Positions 42,032-51,574 of a stretch of 64,000 nt of DNA are shown here, piece by piece. The notes under the pieces were generated by a model, which was given only the letters and a program-made list of their open reading frames with translations, had not been told where the DNA came from and ran no database searches. A program made the translations under genes and the position numbers. The stretch comes from Kocuria soli (GTDB lineage Bacteria > Actinomycetota > Actinomycetes > Actinomycetales > Micrococcaceae): contig NZ_RKMF01000010.1 in assembly GCF_003797835.1 (NCBI RefSeq), positions 85,173 to 149,172 on the forward strand, written 5' to 3'. Positions within the stretch are counted from its first letter, which is position 1; each line of letters opens with the position of its first letter.

Positions 42032-43471
42032 TCACCGGACCAGGCCCAGCTCCCTCAACGCGGTCATCGCGGCGTTGTGACCACCCATGCCGTGCACGCC
42101 CCCACCGGGCGGGGTCGAGGACGAGCACAGGTACACGCCCGGGGCCCCGGTCCGGTACGGGTTGAGTGCCGGGACGGGACGGAAGACCTGTTGGAGGCCG
42201 GCCAGGGAGCCACCGCCGATGCTTCCACCGACCAGATTCGCGTTCATGGCCTGCAGATCCGCCGGACTGTGGTCCACCCTTTGGACGATCCGTTCGCGTA
42301 GCCCGGGTGCGAAACGCTCGATCTGCTCGATGACCCGGTCGCCCGCCAGGTTCGGATTCTTCGCGGGGCCTCGGTAACCGTACGGGACGTGCGCGTAGGC
42401 CCAGAGTATGTGCTTGCCCTCGGGTGCCCGGGAGGGGTCGACGACGGTGGGCTGGGTAGCCATCACGAACGGCCTGTCGGGCAGGGTTCCGGTGGCCGCG
42501 AGCCGTTCCGCACGGTTGATCTCCGCCAAGGCCCCACCGACGTGCACCGTACCCGCAGTCGCAACGCGTTGGTCGTACCAAGGCACAGGGCCGTCCAGGA
42601 GCAGGTCGACCTTGTGGACCGCCGTGCCGTAGCGCCACCGGTTCAGTCTCCGGCGGTAGGAGGGTGAAAGGTCCAGGCCTTTGAGCCGTAAGAGCTGGCG
42701 CGGCGTCAAGTCGAGCATCAGGACGTCCGGATCGCCCAGCTCGCGCACGTCCGAGACCCGTCGTCCTGTTTCGATCCGACCGCCGTGGGCCGTCAGATCG
42801 GCGACGAGGGCATCCACGATCGCCTGCGTGCCGCCACGTGCGACCGGCCACCCGTTGACGGCTGCCAGGGAGTTGAACATGACGGCGAACGCGCTGGTCA
42901 GGGGTGCAGTCATCGGCAGGGTTGCGTGCGCGGCCGAACCCGTGAACAGGGCCCGGGCCCGCTCGGTGCGGAAGGCCCGGGAGGTCCAGGTGACGGGCCA
43001 CGGAGCGCGCAGTCCGAATTTCGCCATGGTCAGCGGATGGTTGGGCCAGCGCATCAAGGGGCCGAGCGAGTCGGCAACAATGTGGTCGATGCTGTCACGC
43101 GGACCGGCGTGCAACCGCCGCCAGGCCGCGGCGTCGTTGCCCAGCCCGTCTGCGGTCCGGTCAAGATCAGGGAGCAGGAGTCCCGGTTCGCCGTCTTCCA
43201 TCGGATGCGCTGCGGCGATCTCCGGACGCAGCCATTCCAGCCCATGCGCTCCGAGGCCCAACGCCTCGAATGCGGGGGATACCGCACCGAACGGGTGGCA
43301 GGCTGCCCCCAGGTCAACCACCGTCCCTGCACCCAGGACAGGCCCCGAGCGAGCGGCCCCACCCACAGTGGTCTCCGCTTCGACAACGGTGACCGACAGA
43401 CCCGCTCTGGCCAGCACACATGCAGCCGTCAGCCCGTTCGGACCGGCTCCCACGACGACGGTGGTGGCCAT
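42032..43471 (-). CDS. Phytoene-dehydrogenase-like FAD-dependent oxidoreductase
   Basis: A 479-residue flavoprotein of the CrtI/amine-oxidase superfamily. The N-terminal dinucleotide-binding motif is VVVGAGPNGLTAACVLARAG, followed by EAETTVGGAARSG. The C-terminal FAD motif is PPGGGVHGMGGHNAA. No carotenoid genes are adjacent, so its substrate is unknown; many such stand-alone homologues have no assigned reaction. ATG 43471 has GAGGAG upstream. It is divergent from the BCCT transporter gene. Confidence 0.82.
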   Translation of the reverse strand: MATTVVVGAGPNGLTAACVLARAGLSVTVVEAETTVGGAARSGPVLGAGTVVDLGAACHPFGAVSPAFEALGLGAHGLEWLRPEIAAAHPMEDGEPGLLLPDLDRTADGLGNDAAAWRRLHAGPRDSIDHIVADSLGPLMRWPNHPLTMAKFGLRAPWPVTWTSRAFRTERARALFTGSAAHATLPMTAPLTSAFAVMFNSLAAVNGWPVARGGTQAIVDALVADLTAHGGRIETGRRVSDVRELGDPDVLMLDLTPRQLLRLKGLDLSPSYRRRLNRWRYGTAVHKVDLLLDGPVPWYDQRVATAGTVHVGGALAEINRAERLAATGTLPDRPFVMATQPTVVDPSRAPEGKHILWAYAHVPYGYRGPAKNPNLAGDRVIEQIERFAPGLRERIVQRVDHSPADLQAMNANLVGGSIGGGSLAGLQQVFRPVPALNPYRTGAPGVYLCSSSTPPGGGVHGMGGHNAAMTALRELGLVR

Positions 43472-43566
43472 GCGACGGCTCCTCACGACGGCCCGCCGGG
43501 GGCCAATTTGATAAGTTAGGTTTCTTGTCAGAGCAAGCAACGAGCTAATCCTGCACAGGAGAACCC

Positions 43567-45567
43567 GTGAGCACCACAGAAAGTGCACCACCGTCCGGTC
43601 CCCCCGAACAGCCCGAACCGGGCGAATCAACCACCCCCGTTGACGAGGTGGACTCCACCTCTGCGGAGACTACCGAATCAGCCTTCGACGTCTCCGCCGA
43701 GACGGCGCAGGAACGCCAGCAGCACCTCTTGACACGGCTCAAGGAGTCCTTGGCTCGTCCCGAGCCGGAGATCCGGATGGGTCTGGACAATGTGGTCTTC
43801 GGCATCGCCGGCATCCTGGCCATCGCCTTCGTCGTGTGGGGCTTCGCCAGCAGCGAGAGCCTCGGCACATTCGCAACCCAGGCTCTGACCTGGACCATGA
43901 CCAACTTCGGTTGGCTCTTCGTCATCTCGGCCACGGTCTTCGTGGTCTTCGTGGTCTTCGTCGCCCTGTCACGCTTCGGCCAGATCCCGCTGGGGCGCGA
44001 CGGGGAAAGCCCCGAGTTCCGCACCACCTCCTGGATCGCGATGATGTTCGCAACCGGCATGGGCATCGGTCTCATGTTCTACGGCGTGGGCGAACCCCTG
44101 TGGTTCTACATGTCGCCCCCTCCGGGGACCGTCGACGGGCAGACCGTCGAGGCAGCAGCCACCGCCATGGGCACCACGCTGTTCCACTGGACCATCTACC
44201 CGTGGGCCATGTACGCCCTGGTCGGCCTGGGCATGGCCTACGGCACGTTCCGAGTGGGTCGCTCCCAGCTGTTCTCCTCCATGTTCACCTCTCTGTTCGG
44301 CCACAAGGCCGTCAACGGCGTGGGTGGCAAGATCATCAACATCCTGGCCATCGCCGCCACGTTGTTCGGGTCGGCGTGTTCGCTGGGCCTGGGTGCACTC
44401 CAGATCGGCGGCGGTCTTCAGGCCGCCGGCCTGTGGGAGCAGACCTCCTCCGTGATCCTGGTGGCCATCATCGCCGTGCTCACCGCGTGCTTCGTGGCCT
44501 CGGCGGTCTCCGGCGTGGAGCGCGGCATCCAGTGGCTGTCCAACATCAACATGGTGCTGGCCGTGCTGTTGGCCGTGATTGTGTTCATCGGTGGCCCCAC
44601 CCTGTTCATCCTGAACATCATCCCGTCGGCCATCGGCAACTTCATCTCGGAACTACCGGCCATGGCTTCGCGCACCTCGGCCGTCGGTGACGAAACCATG
44701 TCCGAATGGTTGTCCTCCTGGACGATCTTCTACTGGGCCTGGTGGATCTCCTGGACGCCCTTCGTCGGCATGTTCATCGCCCGCATCTCCCGCGGACGCA
44801 CTGTCCGCCAGTTCATCGCTGGCGTGATGTTCGTCCCGTCGATCGTCTCCCTGATCTGGTTCGCGATCTTCGGCGGCGGCGCGATCGGCCTGCAGGAACG
44901 TGCGGAGCGCGCGGGCGACACCGGTGCCATGCTCACCCAGCAGACCGCCGAGGGCCCCGATCTGAACTTCGATCTGGTCCTCTTCGACCTGATCAACACC
45001 CTGCCCGTCCCGCAGATCGTCACGGTCATCCTGATGATCCTCGCCGTGATCCTCGTGGCGATCTTCTTCGTCACGGGGGCCGATTCGGCCTCGATTGTCA
45101 TGGGCGGCATCTCGGAGAACGGATCCGTCGAACCCTCCAAGGGCTCGGTGGTCTTCTGGGGTGTGGCCACGGGCGCCGTTGCCGCGGCAATGCTCCTGGC
45201 AGGTGGGTCCGATCCCAGCGCCGCACTCAACGGGCTCAAGAACATCACGATCGTCTCGGCCCTGCCGTTCGTCGTCGTGATGCTGCTGTTGTGCGTCGCC
45301 ATCTACAAGGACCTCAGCAACGATCCGCTGGTGTTGCGGCACCAGTTGGCGCGGCAGGTCCTGGTGGATTCGGTCACCACGGCCACCACCGCCACCGACG
45401 GCGAGGAGCTCGAAACCATCGAGCTGCAGACCTCGAACGGCAACACGGAACAGATCCCCATCATCCACAGCGACGACGACGGCGTGGTCATCCGCAGCCG
45501 CACCATGGGTGTTCCCGGTTCCGCACCCCTGGGAGAGGTCAAGGAACGGGACGACGACAACCGGTAA
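43567..45567 (+). CDS. BCCT-family betaine/choline/carnitine transporter
   Basis: A 666-residue sodium- or proton-coupled osmolyte transporter with 12 membrane helices. The Gly-rich helix MGIGLMFYGVGEPLWFY and the Trp-rich WTIFYWAWWISWTPFVGMF with ARISRGRTVRQF are family signatures for trimethylammonium binding. A 65-residue acidic N-terminal tail and a 90-residue C-terminal tail flank the core; such tails sense osmotic stress in BetP. Glycine betaine is the likely substrate, by family. GTG 43567 has AGGAG upstream. Confidence 0.9.
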   Translation: MSTTESAPPSGPPEQPEPGESTTPVDEVDSTSAETTESAFDVSAETAQERQQHLLTRLKESLARPEPEIRMGLDNVVFGIAGILAIAFVVWGFASSESLGTFATQALTWTMTNFGWLFVISATVFVVFVVFVALSRFGQIPLGRDGESPEFRTTSWIAMMFATGMGIGLMFYGVGEPLWFYMSPPPGTVDGQTVEAAATAMGTTLFHWTIYPWAMYALVGLGMAYGTFRVGRSQLFSSMFTSLFGHKAVNGVGGKIINILAIAATLFGSACSLGLGALQIGGGLQAAGLWEQTSSVILVAIIAVLTACFVASAVSGVERGIQWLSNINMVLAVLLAVIVFIGGPTLFILNIIPSAIGNFISELPAMASRTSAVGDETMSEWLSSWTIFYWAWWISWTPFVGMFIARISRGRTVRQFIAGVMFVPSIVSLIWFAIFGGGAIGLQERAERAGDTGAMLTQQTAEGPDLNFDLVLFDLINTLPVPQIVTVILMILAVILVAIFFVTGADSASIVMGGISENGSVEPSKGSVVFWGVATGAVAAAMLLAGGSDPSAALNGLKNITIVSALPFVVVMLLLCVAIYKDLSNDPLVLRHQLARQVLVDSVTTATTATDGEELETIELQTSNGNTEQIPIIHSDDDGVVIRSRTMGVPGSAPLGEVKERDDDNR

Positions 45568-45636
45568 CCGTTCACCGTTCGAAAACGCCGACATCCCGGT
45601 CAGCTCCGGCCCCGTTCATGGCCTACGCTGACCGGG

Positions 45637-46302
45637 ATGTCTGCTTCCTCAGCCAAGTCCCCCAAGCGCGGCAAGTCCGCGAAGCCTGCCGCTTCGCGGC
45701 GTTCTCGTCCCGCGGGGTCCAAGAGCACAGCGACCGGGCGCGCCGCCAGAACTCGAAGCTCGATCACGAACAACTGGTTACCCATCACCGCGGTGGGCCT
45801 GCTCGTCATCGGTGCGGTGGGAGCCATCATTCAGAACACCAATCCCACGTGCGCCGACCGGAACGGTGTGATCCCCGAGGACTGGGCGGACGACGTCGTC
45901 AGTGCCGCGGAGGTCTCCGGTTTCTCCCCGTCGGTCATTGCCGCCCAGATCCAGACGGAGAGCAACTGGGACCCGGAGGCCGAAAGCCCCGTGGGAGCTG
46001 TGGGACTGGCGCAGTTCATGCCGGACACGTGGGACCTGTACGGGCAGGGTGAGGCGACCAGCCCGGAGGCTTCGATCGCCGCACAGGGTCACTACCTGCG
46101 CGATCTGCGCCGCATGATGGCCCAGCTCGAACCGGCCGACGAGCAGGAGGAACTGGACCTGGTCCTGGCCGCGTACAACGCGGGGCCCACCGCCGTGCTC
46201 GAGGAAGGCGGAGTTCCGGAGTTCGAAGAGACGGGGAACTACGTCACTCAGATCAACGATCTGGCCGACACTCGATACGCGGAGGTCTGTACGGCTGACT
46301 GA
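45637..46302 (+). CDS. Membrane-anchored lytic transglycosylase (SLT domain)
   Basis: A 221-residue protein with a Lys/Arg/Ser-rich cytoplasmic tail, one membrane helix (about 48-66) and an extracellular SLT domain. The catalytic Glu is in QIQTESNWDPEAES, followed by VGAVGLAQFMPDTW and VLAAYNAGP. Such enzymes cleave peptidoglycan glycan strands to anhydromuropeptides. No ribosome site precedes the ATG. Confidence 0.87.
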   Translation: MSASSAKSPKRGKSAKPAASRRSRPAGSKSTATGRAARTRSSITNNWLPITAVGLLVIGAVGAIIQNTNPTCADRNGVIPEDWADDVVSAAEVSGFSPSVIAAQIQTESNWDPEAESPVGAVGLAQFMPDTWDLYGQGEATSPEASIAAQGHYLRDLRRMMAQLEPADEQEELDLVLAAYNAGPTAVLEEGGVPEFEETGNYVTQINDLADTRYAEVCTAD

Positions 46303-46373
46303 CGCCCGGAGCGGGCCTTGAGCCCCACCCCGGGTGCACCCGGTTGCGGATACCGGACGGTACCGTTGGGCAG

Positions 46374-49300
46374 CTAGTCCTGGATCGACGCTCGCATGGT
46401 CCGTAGTGCCACGGACAGTGCCGCCAAATCCGCCGCCGGATCCCCCGTTTCGCTGGCCGCAATGTCCTCCAACGTGGAACGCAGCCGGGTCAGCTGGGTC
46501 TGGTTCTCGCGTTCCCATGCCTCCACGTGGCCCTCAGCCGTGTCCGCCTCCACGCGCAAAGCCTCGGCGGCCATGGACACCAACGTCGAGTAGACGTCCT
46601 CCCGCATGGACATACGTGCCAGGGATTCCCAGCGCGTGGTCTGCGGCAACGCCCCGATCCGCTTGAGCATGGCCTCGATGCCGAACCGGTCGTAGAGCAG
46701 GAAGTACACCCGCCCCACGAGTTCCAGGTCCTCCCCCGCCTGGCTGCCCAGTCGCACCACGTCCAGCAGCGGGTAGGAGTCCAGGGTCCAGGACCATTCG
46801 CGGGCAAGCTCCTGCGGAACGCCCTGGCGTCGGGCGATGTCCAACAGTTCGTCGTCTCGGGTCGCGGACTCGTGACCCAGGAGAACGGTGTCGCTGCTGC
46901 GCAGTCCGGCGATGGGTGCGTAGCGCTCGGTGACCTCGGCGATCGGCTGCGCGGTCTCCCTGCGCCGCACGAGCCACCGAACGGCCCGGTCCACCAGGCG
47001 ACGCTGGTCCTGAAGCATCCGCACCCACAGTTCCGTGGGGATCTCCGCGGGCAGGTGCGCCACCGCGTCCAGGTAGGGGTCGACGTCGAAGATTTCGACC
47101 GTTGCCAGGAAGGCCTTGGCGAGTTCACCCGCGGAGCAGGCAGATTCGTCCATGGCCCGGAAGGCGAAGGTTGCGCCACCGACGTTGATCATGTGGTTCG
47201 CCACGATCGTGCACACGATTTCGCTGCGCAGCGGGTGGGTCTGCAGGTCGCCCCCAAAGCGTTCGAGCACGGGCGCGGGGAAGTAGGTCTCCACCACGCG
47301 GTTGGTCCACGGGTCCTCGGCCAGGTCCGAATCCACGAGCGCCTCGGAGAGCTGGATCTTGGCGTAGGCAGTGAGTACGGACAGCTCGGGAGAGGTCATG
47401 GTCTTCCCGGCCGCGATGCGCTCCTCCATGGCCTCCGTGTCCGGGAGGTACTCGATCGCCCGGTCCAGATCCGCGGTGTCCTCCAGCCAGTCCATGAGGC
47501 GTTCGTAGGTCACCATGTAGTCGTCGGCCTTCCACCGGTCCACGGTGAGAGTGACGTTCTGGGCCACGTTGGTACGCAGCACCAGATCGGCGACCTCGTC
47601 GGTCATGGACTCGATGAACTGCGCGCGGTCCTCGCGCGACAGGCGCCCGGCCGTGACCATCCGGTCCACCAGGATCTTGATGTTGACCTCCCGGTCGGAG
47701 GACTCCACACCACCTGAGTTGTCGATGGCATCGGTGTTGATCAGCACCTCGTTGTGCGCCGCCTCGATCCGGCCCAGCTGGGTCGCCCCCAGGTTGCCGC
47801 CTTCGCCGACCACCTTGACCCGCAGCTGGCGCCCGTCGACCCGGATGGCGTCGTTGGCCTTGTCCCCGACCTCCGCGTGCGATTCCTCGGAGCCCTTGAC
47901 GTAGGTGCCGATGCCGCCGTTGTAGAACAGGTCAGCCGGTGCCTGCAGAATCGCCCGGATGAGCTCTATCGGTGACAACGATTCGGTGCCCTCCGGCAGG
48001 TCCAGGGCAGCCCGGACCTGCTCGGTGACCGGCACGGACTTGGACTGGCGGGAGTAGACCCCACCACCCTCGGAAATCTTGGCGACGTCGTAGTCCTGCC
48101 AGGAGGACCTGGGCAGCCCGAACAACCGCTCCCGCTCCGCGTAGGACACGGCTGGGTTCGGGTTCGGGTCCAGGAAGATGTCCCGGTGGTCGAAGGCCGC
48201 GACCAACTTGATGTGTTCGGACAGCAGCATCCCGTTGCCGAACACGTCCCCGGACATGTCGCCCACGCCCACCACGGTGAAGTCCTCCGTCTGGGTGTCG
48301 TGACCGAGTTCGAAGAAGTGTCGTTTCACGGATTCCCACGCGCCACGAGCTGTGATGCCCATGGCCTTGTGGTCGTAGCCGACCGAGCCACCGGAGGCGA
48401 AGGCGTCGCCCAACCAGAAACCGCGTTCCAGGCTGATCGCGTTGGCCGTGTCCGAGAATCGGGCCGTGCCTTTGTCCGCGGCGACCACCAGGTAGGAGTC
48501 GTCACCGTCGCGGCGAATCGTGCGCTGGGGCGGCACAGTGCGGTCTTCGCCGTCGCCGGTACTGATCTCCAAGTTGTCCGTGACGTCCAGCAGCGCGCCA
48601 ACGAACTCCTTGTAGGCCTCCTCGCCCGCAGCCCCCCAGGCCTCCCGGTCCACGGACGGGTCCGGCAGCTGCTTGGGGTAGAAGCCACCCTTGGCGCCGT
48701 TCGGGATGATCACCGCGTTCTTGACCATCTGGGCTTTGACCAGCCCCAGGACCTCGGTGCGGAAATCCTCCTGACGATCGGACCACCGCAGGCCGCCGCG
48801 GGAGACCGGGCCGAAGCGCAGGTGGGTGCCCTCCACCCGCGGGGACCACACCCAGATCTCATGGGCCGGGCGAGGCAACGGTGCCACGGAGATCCTGCGT
48901 GGGTTCAGTTTGAACGCGATGGCCGGCCGGTCCGGCTTGTAGGCGTTGGTCCGCACGGTGGCGTCCACGACTTCCACCAGTGCGCGCAGGAACCGGTCGG
49001 CGTCCAGCGTGGGGACGTTCTCGAGTTCCGCGGTGACCCGGTCGTGGGCCTCACGACGCGCGGCCGCCCGGGCCTCGGCGTCGTCGTCGCCACCGGAGGT
49101 GGTGAACAGGTCGGGGTCGAAGGAGGTCTCGAACAGCTCGACGACAGCGCGCGTGACACCCGGGTGGGCCAACAAGGTGTTGGCCATGAAGTCGAAGGAG
49201 TGCGGGACCCCGAGCTGCAGCAGGTATTTCACGTAGGCACGCAGCACGGCGATGGTCCGCCAGTGCAACCGCTCGGCGAGCACCAACCGGTCCAGCGCAT

Positions 49301-51302
49301 CAGACTCCGAGCGGCCGGAGAGTACCGCACACAGGACCTCTTCGATCAGGTCCTCCGTCCGGGCCTCGTCCGGGCCCACCGGGTCGACGCCCGCGGGCAG
49401 TTCCACACCGAAGTCATAGAGCTGGAACTCACGCCCGTCGGCCGGGGTGATCTCGTAAGGCTTCTGGTCCAGCACGGTCATGCCCAGGTTCTGTTCCATC
49501 GGCAGCAACTCGGTCAGACTCAACCGGCGGGTCAGGTAGATGTTGACCCGCACCTGGCCCGGGACTTCCGCGGGTTCGCCTGCCTCTCCGATGGTGGCCA
49601 CACGGACCTCCGCCGGAAGATCCGGGTCACGGCCGGAGAGCATCTCGCAGCGCTGGAGGTCCGCCACCGCCTCGTCGATCTCGTAATCCGCCCGGTAGGC
49701 CGGGGGGAAGGCCTCTGCCCAGGCGTAGGCGTACTCGCGGGCCTGCTCCTCGTCGAATTCCTCCCCGATCGCGCGCACCAAGGCGTCGGGCCAGGACCGC
49801 ACGGCCGAACGGACCCTGGACTGTAGATCGGCCATGTTGACCGGGGGCGGGGTGTCGCTGGGCAGTCGCAGGCGGAAGAACAACCGTGCCAGGGAGGACG
49901 AGGACAACCGGATCTGGAAGTCCACGTCCGTGGCCTGGTAGAGATCCACCAGGACCTCCGCGATGCGCTGCCGCACGGAGGTGTTGTACCGATCCCGCGG
50001 CACGTAGATGACCGCGGAGACGAAGCGTCCGAACAGGTCCGGGCGCACGAAGGTCTTGGTCACGCGCCGCTCGTCGAGTCCCAGAACGCCCTCGGCCACT
50101 TCTTGCAGCTCCGGCACGGACATGTGCAGGAGCTCGTCCCTGGGGTACTCCTCCATCAGGCTCAGCAGGTCGCGGGCGGAGTGGGAGTCCTCGCGGAAGC
50201 CGAACCGCCGAGTCACGGCGTCGATCTTGCGCCGCACCCACGGGGTCTCCTGCGCAGGGGTTGAGTAGGCCTTGCGGGCGAACAGCCCGATGATCAGGTA
50301 TTCACCGTTGACCCGGCCCTCGTCGTCGAAGCGCCTGACCCCGATGTAGTCCAGGAACTCGCTGCGATGGATCTCCGAGCGGGCGTTGGCCTTGGTCACG
50401 AACAGGGTTTCCCGGTCCTTGGCGTGCTCCTGTGCCTGGCTGGTGAGTCGACTACGGTGCGTCCCCTCCCCGGATTCGCTCAGCAGGCCCAAACCGGTGT
50501 CCGGGCGGGACTCCAGGTACAGCTGGTCGTCGGGCCCGTTGAGGTCGTACTCCTTGAAGCCCATGAGGACGAAGTTCGCGTCCAGGATCCAGCGCAGGAA
50601 CTCCTGGGTCTCCGTGACGTCCCCCAGCCCCAACCCGTCGGACCTGTCCCGGTCGGCAAGTCCGTCCAGGGAACCCACCAGGTTCTCGACCGCGGCCCGC
50701 AGTGCGTTCTGGTCGTGCGAGATCAGTGCGACGTCGGCCAGGACGGGCCGCAGCGTTTCGACGAGCTGTTGGGCCGATTCGTCGTCGCACTCGCGGGTGA
50801 GCACCACCTGGACCCAGGATTCGACGGCGGTCCGCTCCCCCAGCCCGCCCACGGCCGGGATCGTCTGAGTGTCCCCGCTGGAATGCGCCGCGAAGTCCGG
50901 GACCTCGCCCACGGAGGTCAGGACGCCGTCGTCGTCGCGGGTGACAAGCAGGATGGGGTGGACCACCAGTCGAGCACCGCCCCAGTTCCGCGCGATCTGG
51001 GTGTTGATCGTGGACACGACGAACGGGACGTCGTCCGTGACCACGTAGAGCACCGACCGCTGCGGCTCCCGTTCGACCTGGATGAGGGTCTCCCCCGGAG
51101 CACGCCGGTCGGCCAGCGCGCGGTGGTGCCTGGCGCGCTCGACCAGGGATTCGACGGGCCGGGAGGTCAGGTCCTCGGCCGAGACGTTTTCGTAGTAGGC
51201 CTGGATCCAGGCGTCCGGACCGGTGAACTGCGGCCGCCGGCCGACCACGGGAATCACGCCGGTTCGGTCCGAGACCTCTGAACGGTAATGGTCTTGTGTC
51301 AC
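46374..51302 (-). CDS. gdh2: NAD-specific glutamate dehydrogenase, large type
   Basis: A 1642-residue enzyme of the roughly 180-kDa class that oxidises glutamate to 2-oxoglutarate with NAD. Residues to about 700 form the regulatory N-terminal region with ACT-like segments. The catalytic domain contains HLRFGPVSRGGLRWSDRQED, KNAVIIPNGAKGGFYPKQLP, GVGDMSGDVFGNGMLLS and VVGEGGNLGATQLGR, which give the glutamate-binding Lys and the NAD-binding turn. The start is GTG 51302. The long C-terminal helical domain is complete. Confidence 0.93.
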   Translation of the reverse strand: MTQDHYRSEVSDRTGVIPVVGRRPQFTGPDAWIQAYYENVSAEDLTSRPVESLVERARHHRALADRRAPGETLIQVEREPQRSVLYVVTDDVPFVVSTINTQIARNWGGARLVVHPILLVTRDDDGVLTSVGEVPDFAAHSSGDTQTIPAVGGLGERTAVESWVQVVLTRECDDESAQQLVETLRPVLADVALISHDQNALRAAVENLVGSLDGLADRDRSDGLGLGDVTETQEFLRWILDANFVLMGFKEYDLNGPDDQLYLESRPDTGLGLLSESGEGTHRSRLTSQAQEHAKDRETLFVTKANARSEIHRSEFLDYIGVRRFDDEGRVNGEYLIIGLFARKAYSTPAQETPWVRRKIDAVTRRFGFREDSHSARDLLSLMEEYPRDELLHMSVPELQEVAEGVLGLDERRVTKTFVRPDLFGRFVSAVIYVPRDRYNTSVRQRIAEVLVDLYQATDVDFQIRLSSSSLARLFFRLRLPSDTPPPVNMADLQSRVRSAVRSWPDALVRAIGEEFDEEQAREYAYAWAEAFPPAYRADYEIDEAVADLQRCEMLSGRDPDLPAEVRVATIGEAGEPAEVPGQVRVNIYLTRRLSLTELLPMEQNLGMTVLDQKPYEITPADGREFQLYDFGVELPAGVDPVGPDEARTEDLIEEVLCAVLSGRSESDALDRLVLAERLHWRTIAVLRAYVKYLLQLGVPHSFDFMANTLLAHPGVTRAVVELFETSFDPDLFTTSGGDDDAEARAAARREAHDRVTAELENVPTLDADRFLRALVEVVDATVRTNAYKPDRPAIAFKLNPRRISVAPLPRPAHEIWVWSPRVEGTHLRFGPVSRGGLRWSDRQEDFRTEVLGLVKAQMVKNAVIIPNGAKGGFYPKQLPDPSVDREAWGAAGEEAYKEFVGALLDVTDNLEISTGDGEDRTVPPQRTIRRDGDDSYLVVAADKGTARFSDTANAISLERGFWLGDAFASGGSVGYDHKAMGITARGAWESVKRHFFELGHDTQTEDFTVVGVGDMSGDVFGNGMLLSEHIKLVAAFDHRDIFLDPNPNPAVSYAERERLFGLPRSSWQDYDVAKISEGGGVYSRQSKSVPVTEQVRAALDLPEGTESLSPIELIRAILQAPADLFYNGGIGTYVKGSEESHAEVGDKANDAIRVDGRQLRVKVVGEGGNLGATQLGRIEAAHNEVLINTDAIDNSGGVESSDREVNIKILVDRMVTAGRLSREDRAQFIESMTDEVADLVLRTNVAQNVTLTVDRWKADDYMVTYERLMDWLEDTADLDRAIEYLPDTEAMEERIAAGKTMTSPELSVLTAYAKIQLSEALVDSDLAEDPWTNRVVETYFPAPVLERFGGDLQTHPLRSEIVCTIVANHMINVGGATFAFRAMDESACSAGELAKAFLATVEIFDVDPYLDAVAHLPAEIPTELWVRMLQDQRRLVDRAVRWLVRRRETAQPIAEVTERYAPIAGLRSSDTVLLGHESATRDDELLDIARRQGVPQELAREWSWTLDSYPLLDVVRLGSQAGEDLELVGRVYFLLYDRFGIEAMLKRIGALPQTTRWESLARMSMREDVYSTLVSMAAEALRVEADTAEGHVEAWERENQTQLTRLRSTLEDIAASETGDPAADLAALSVALRTMRASIQD

Positions 51303-51431
51303 TGCTCGATCACGCCTTTGTGAGGGATTGTGAGGTGGCGACGGGCGACGGCGACGGTGGCCGCCCGGGCCCGCGCACGGTAGGAGACGACACTCACCCT
51401 AGTCGTGATCAGCACTTTTCCCAGGGCCCGC

Positions 51432-51453
51432 AGTTCACTCCCCGGTCACAACG
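51432..51453 (+). promoter_or_regulatory. Possible Pho box upstream of the secreted GDPD
   Basis: Two adjacent 11-base units, GTTCACTCCCC and GGTCACAACGC, resemble the direct repeats bound by PhoP in actinobacteria. They lie about 120 bases upstream of a secreted glycerophosphodiesterase, a typical phosphate-starvation gene. The second unit is a weak match. The rest of the divergent intergenic stretch 51303-51574 shows nothing else I can support. Confidence 0.4.
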
Positions 51454-51574
51454 CCGACTTCCTGACATTTCCGCATGTCAACTGATAGTTACTGGCGCGT
51501 TCCTAGCGTGGGCCGGGTCAGTGGTCGACTCCACGAGGGTCGACTGACCTCTTCCCACGTAGCTGGAGGCGACT

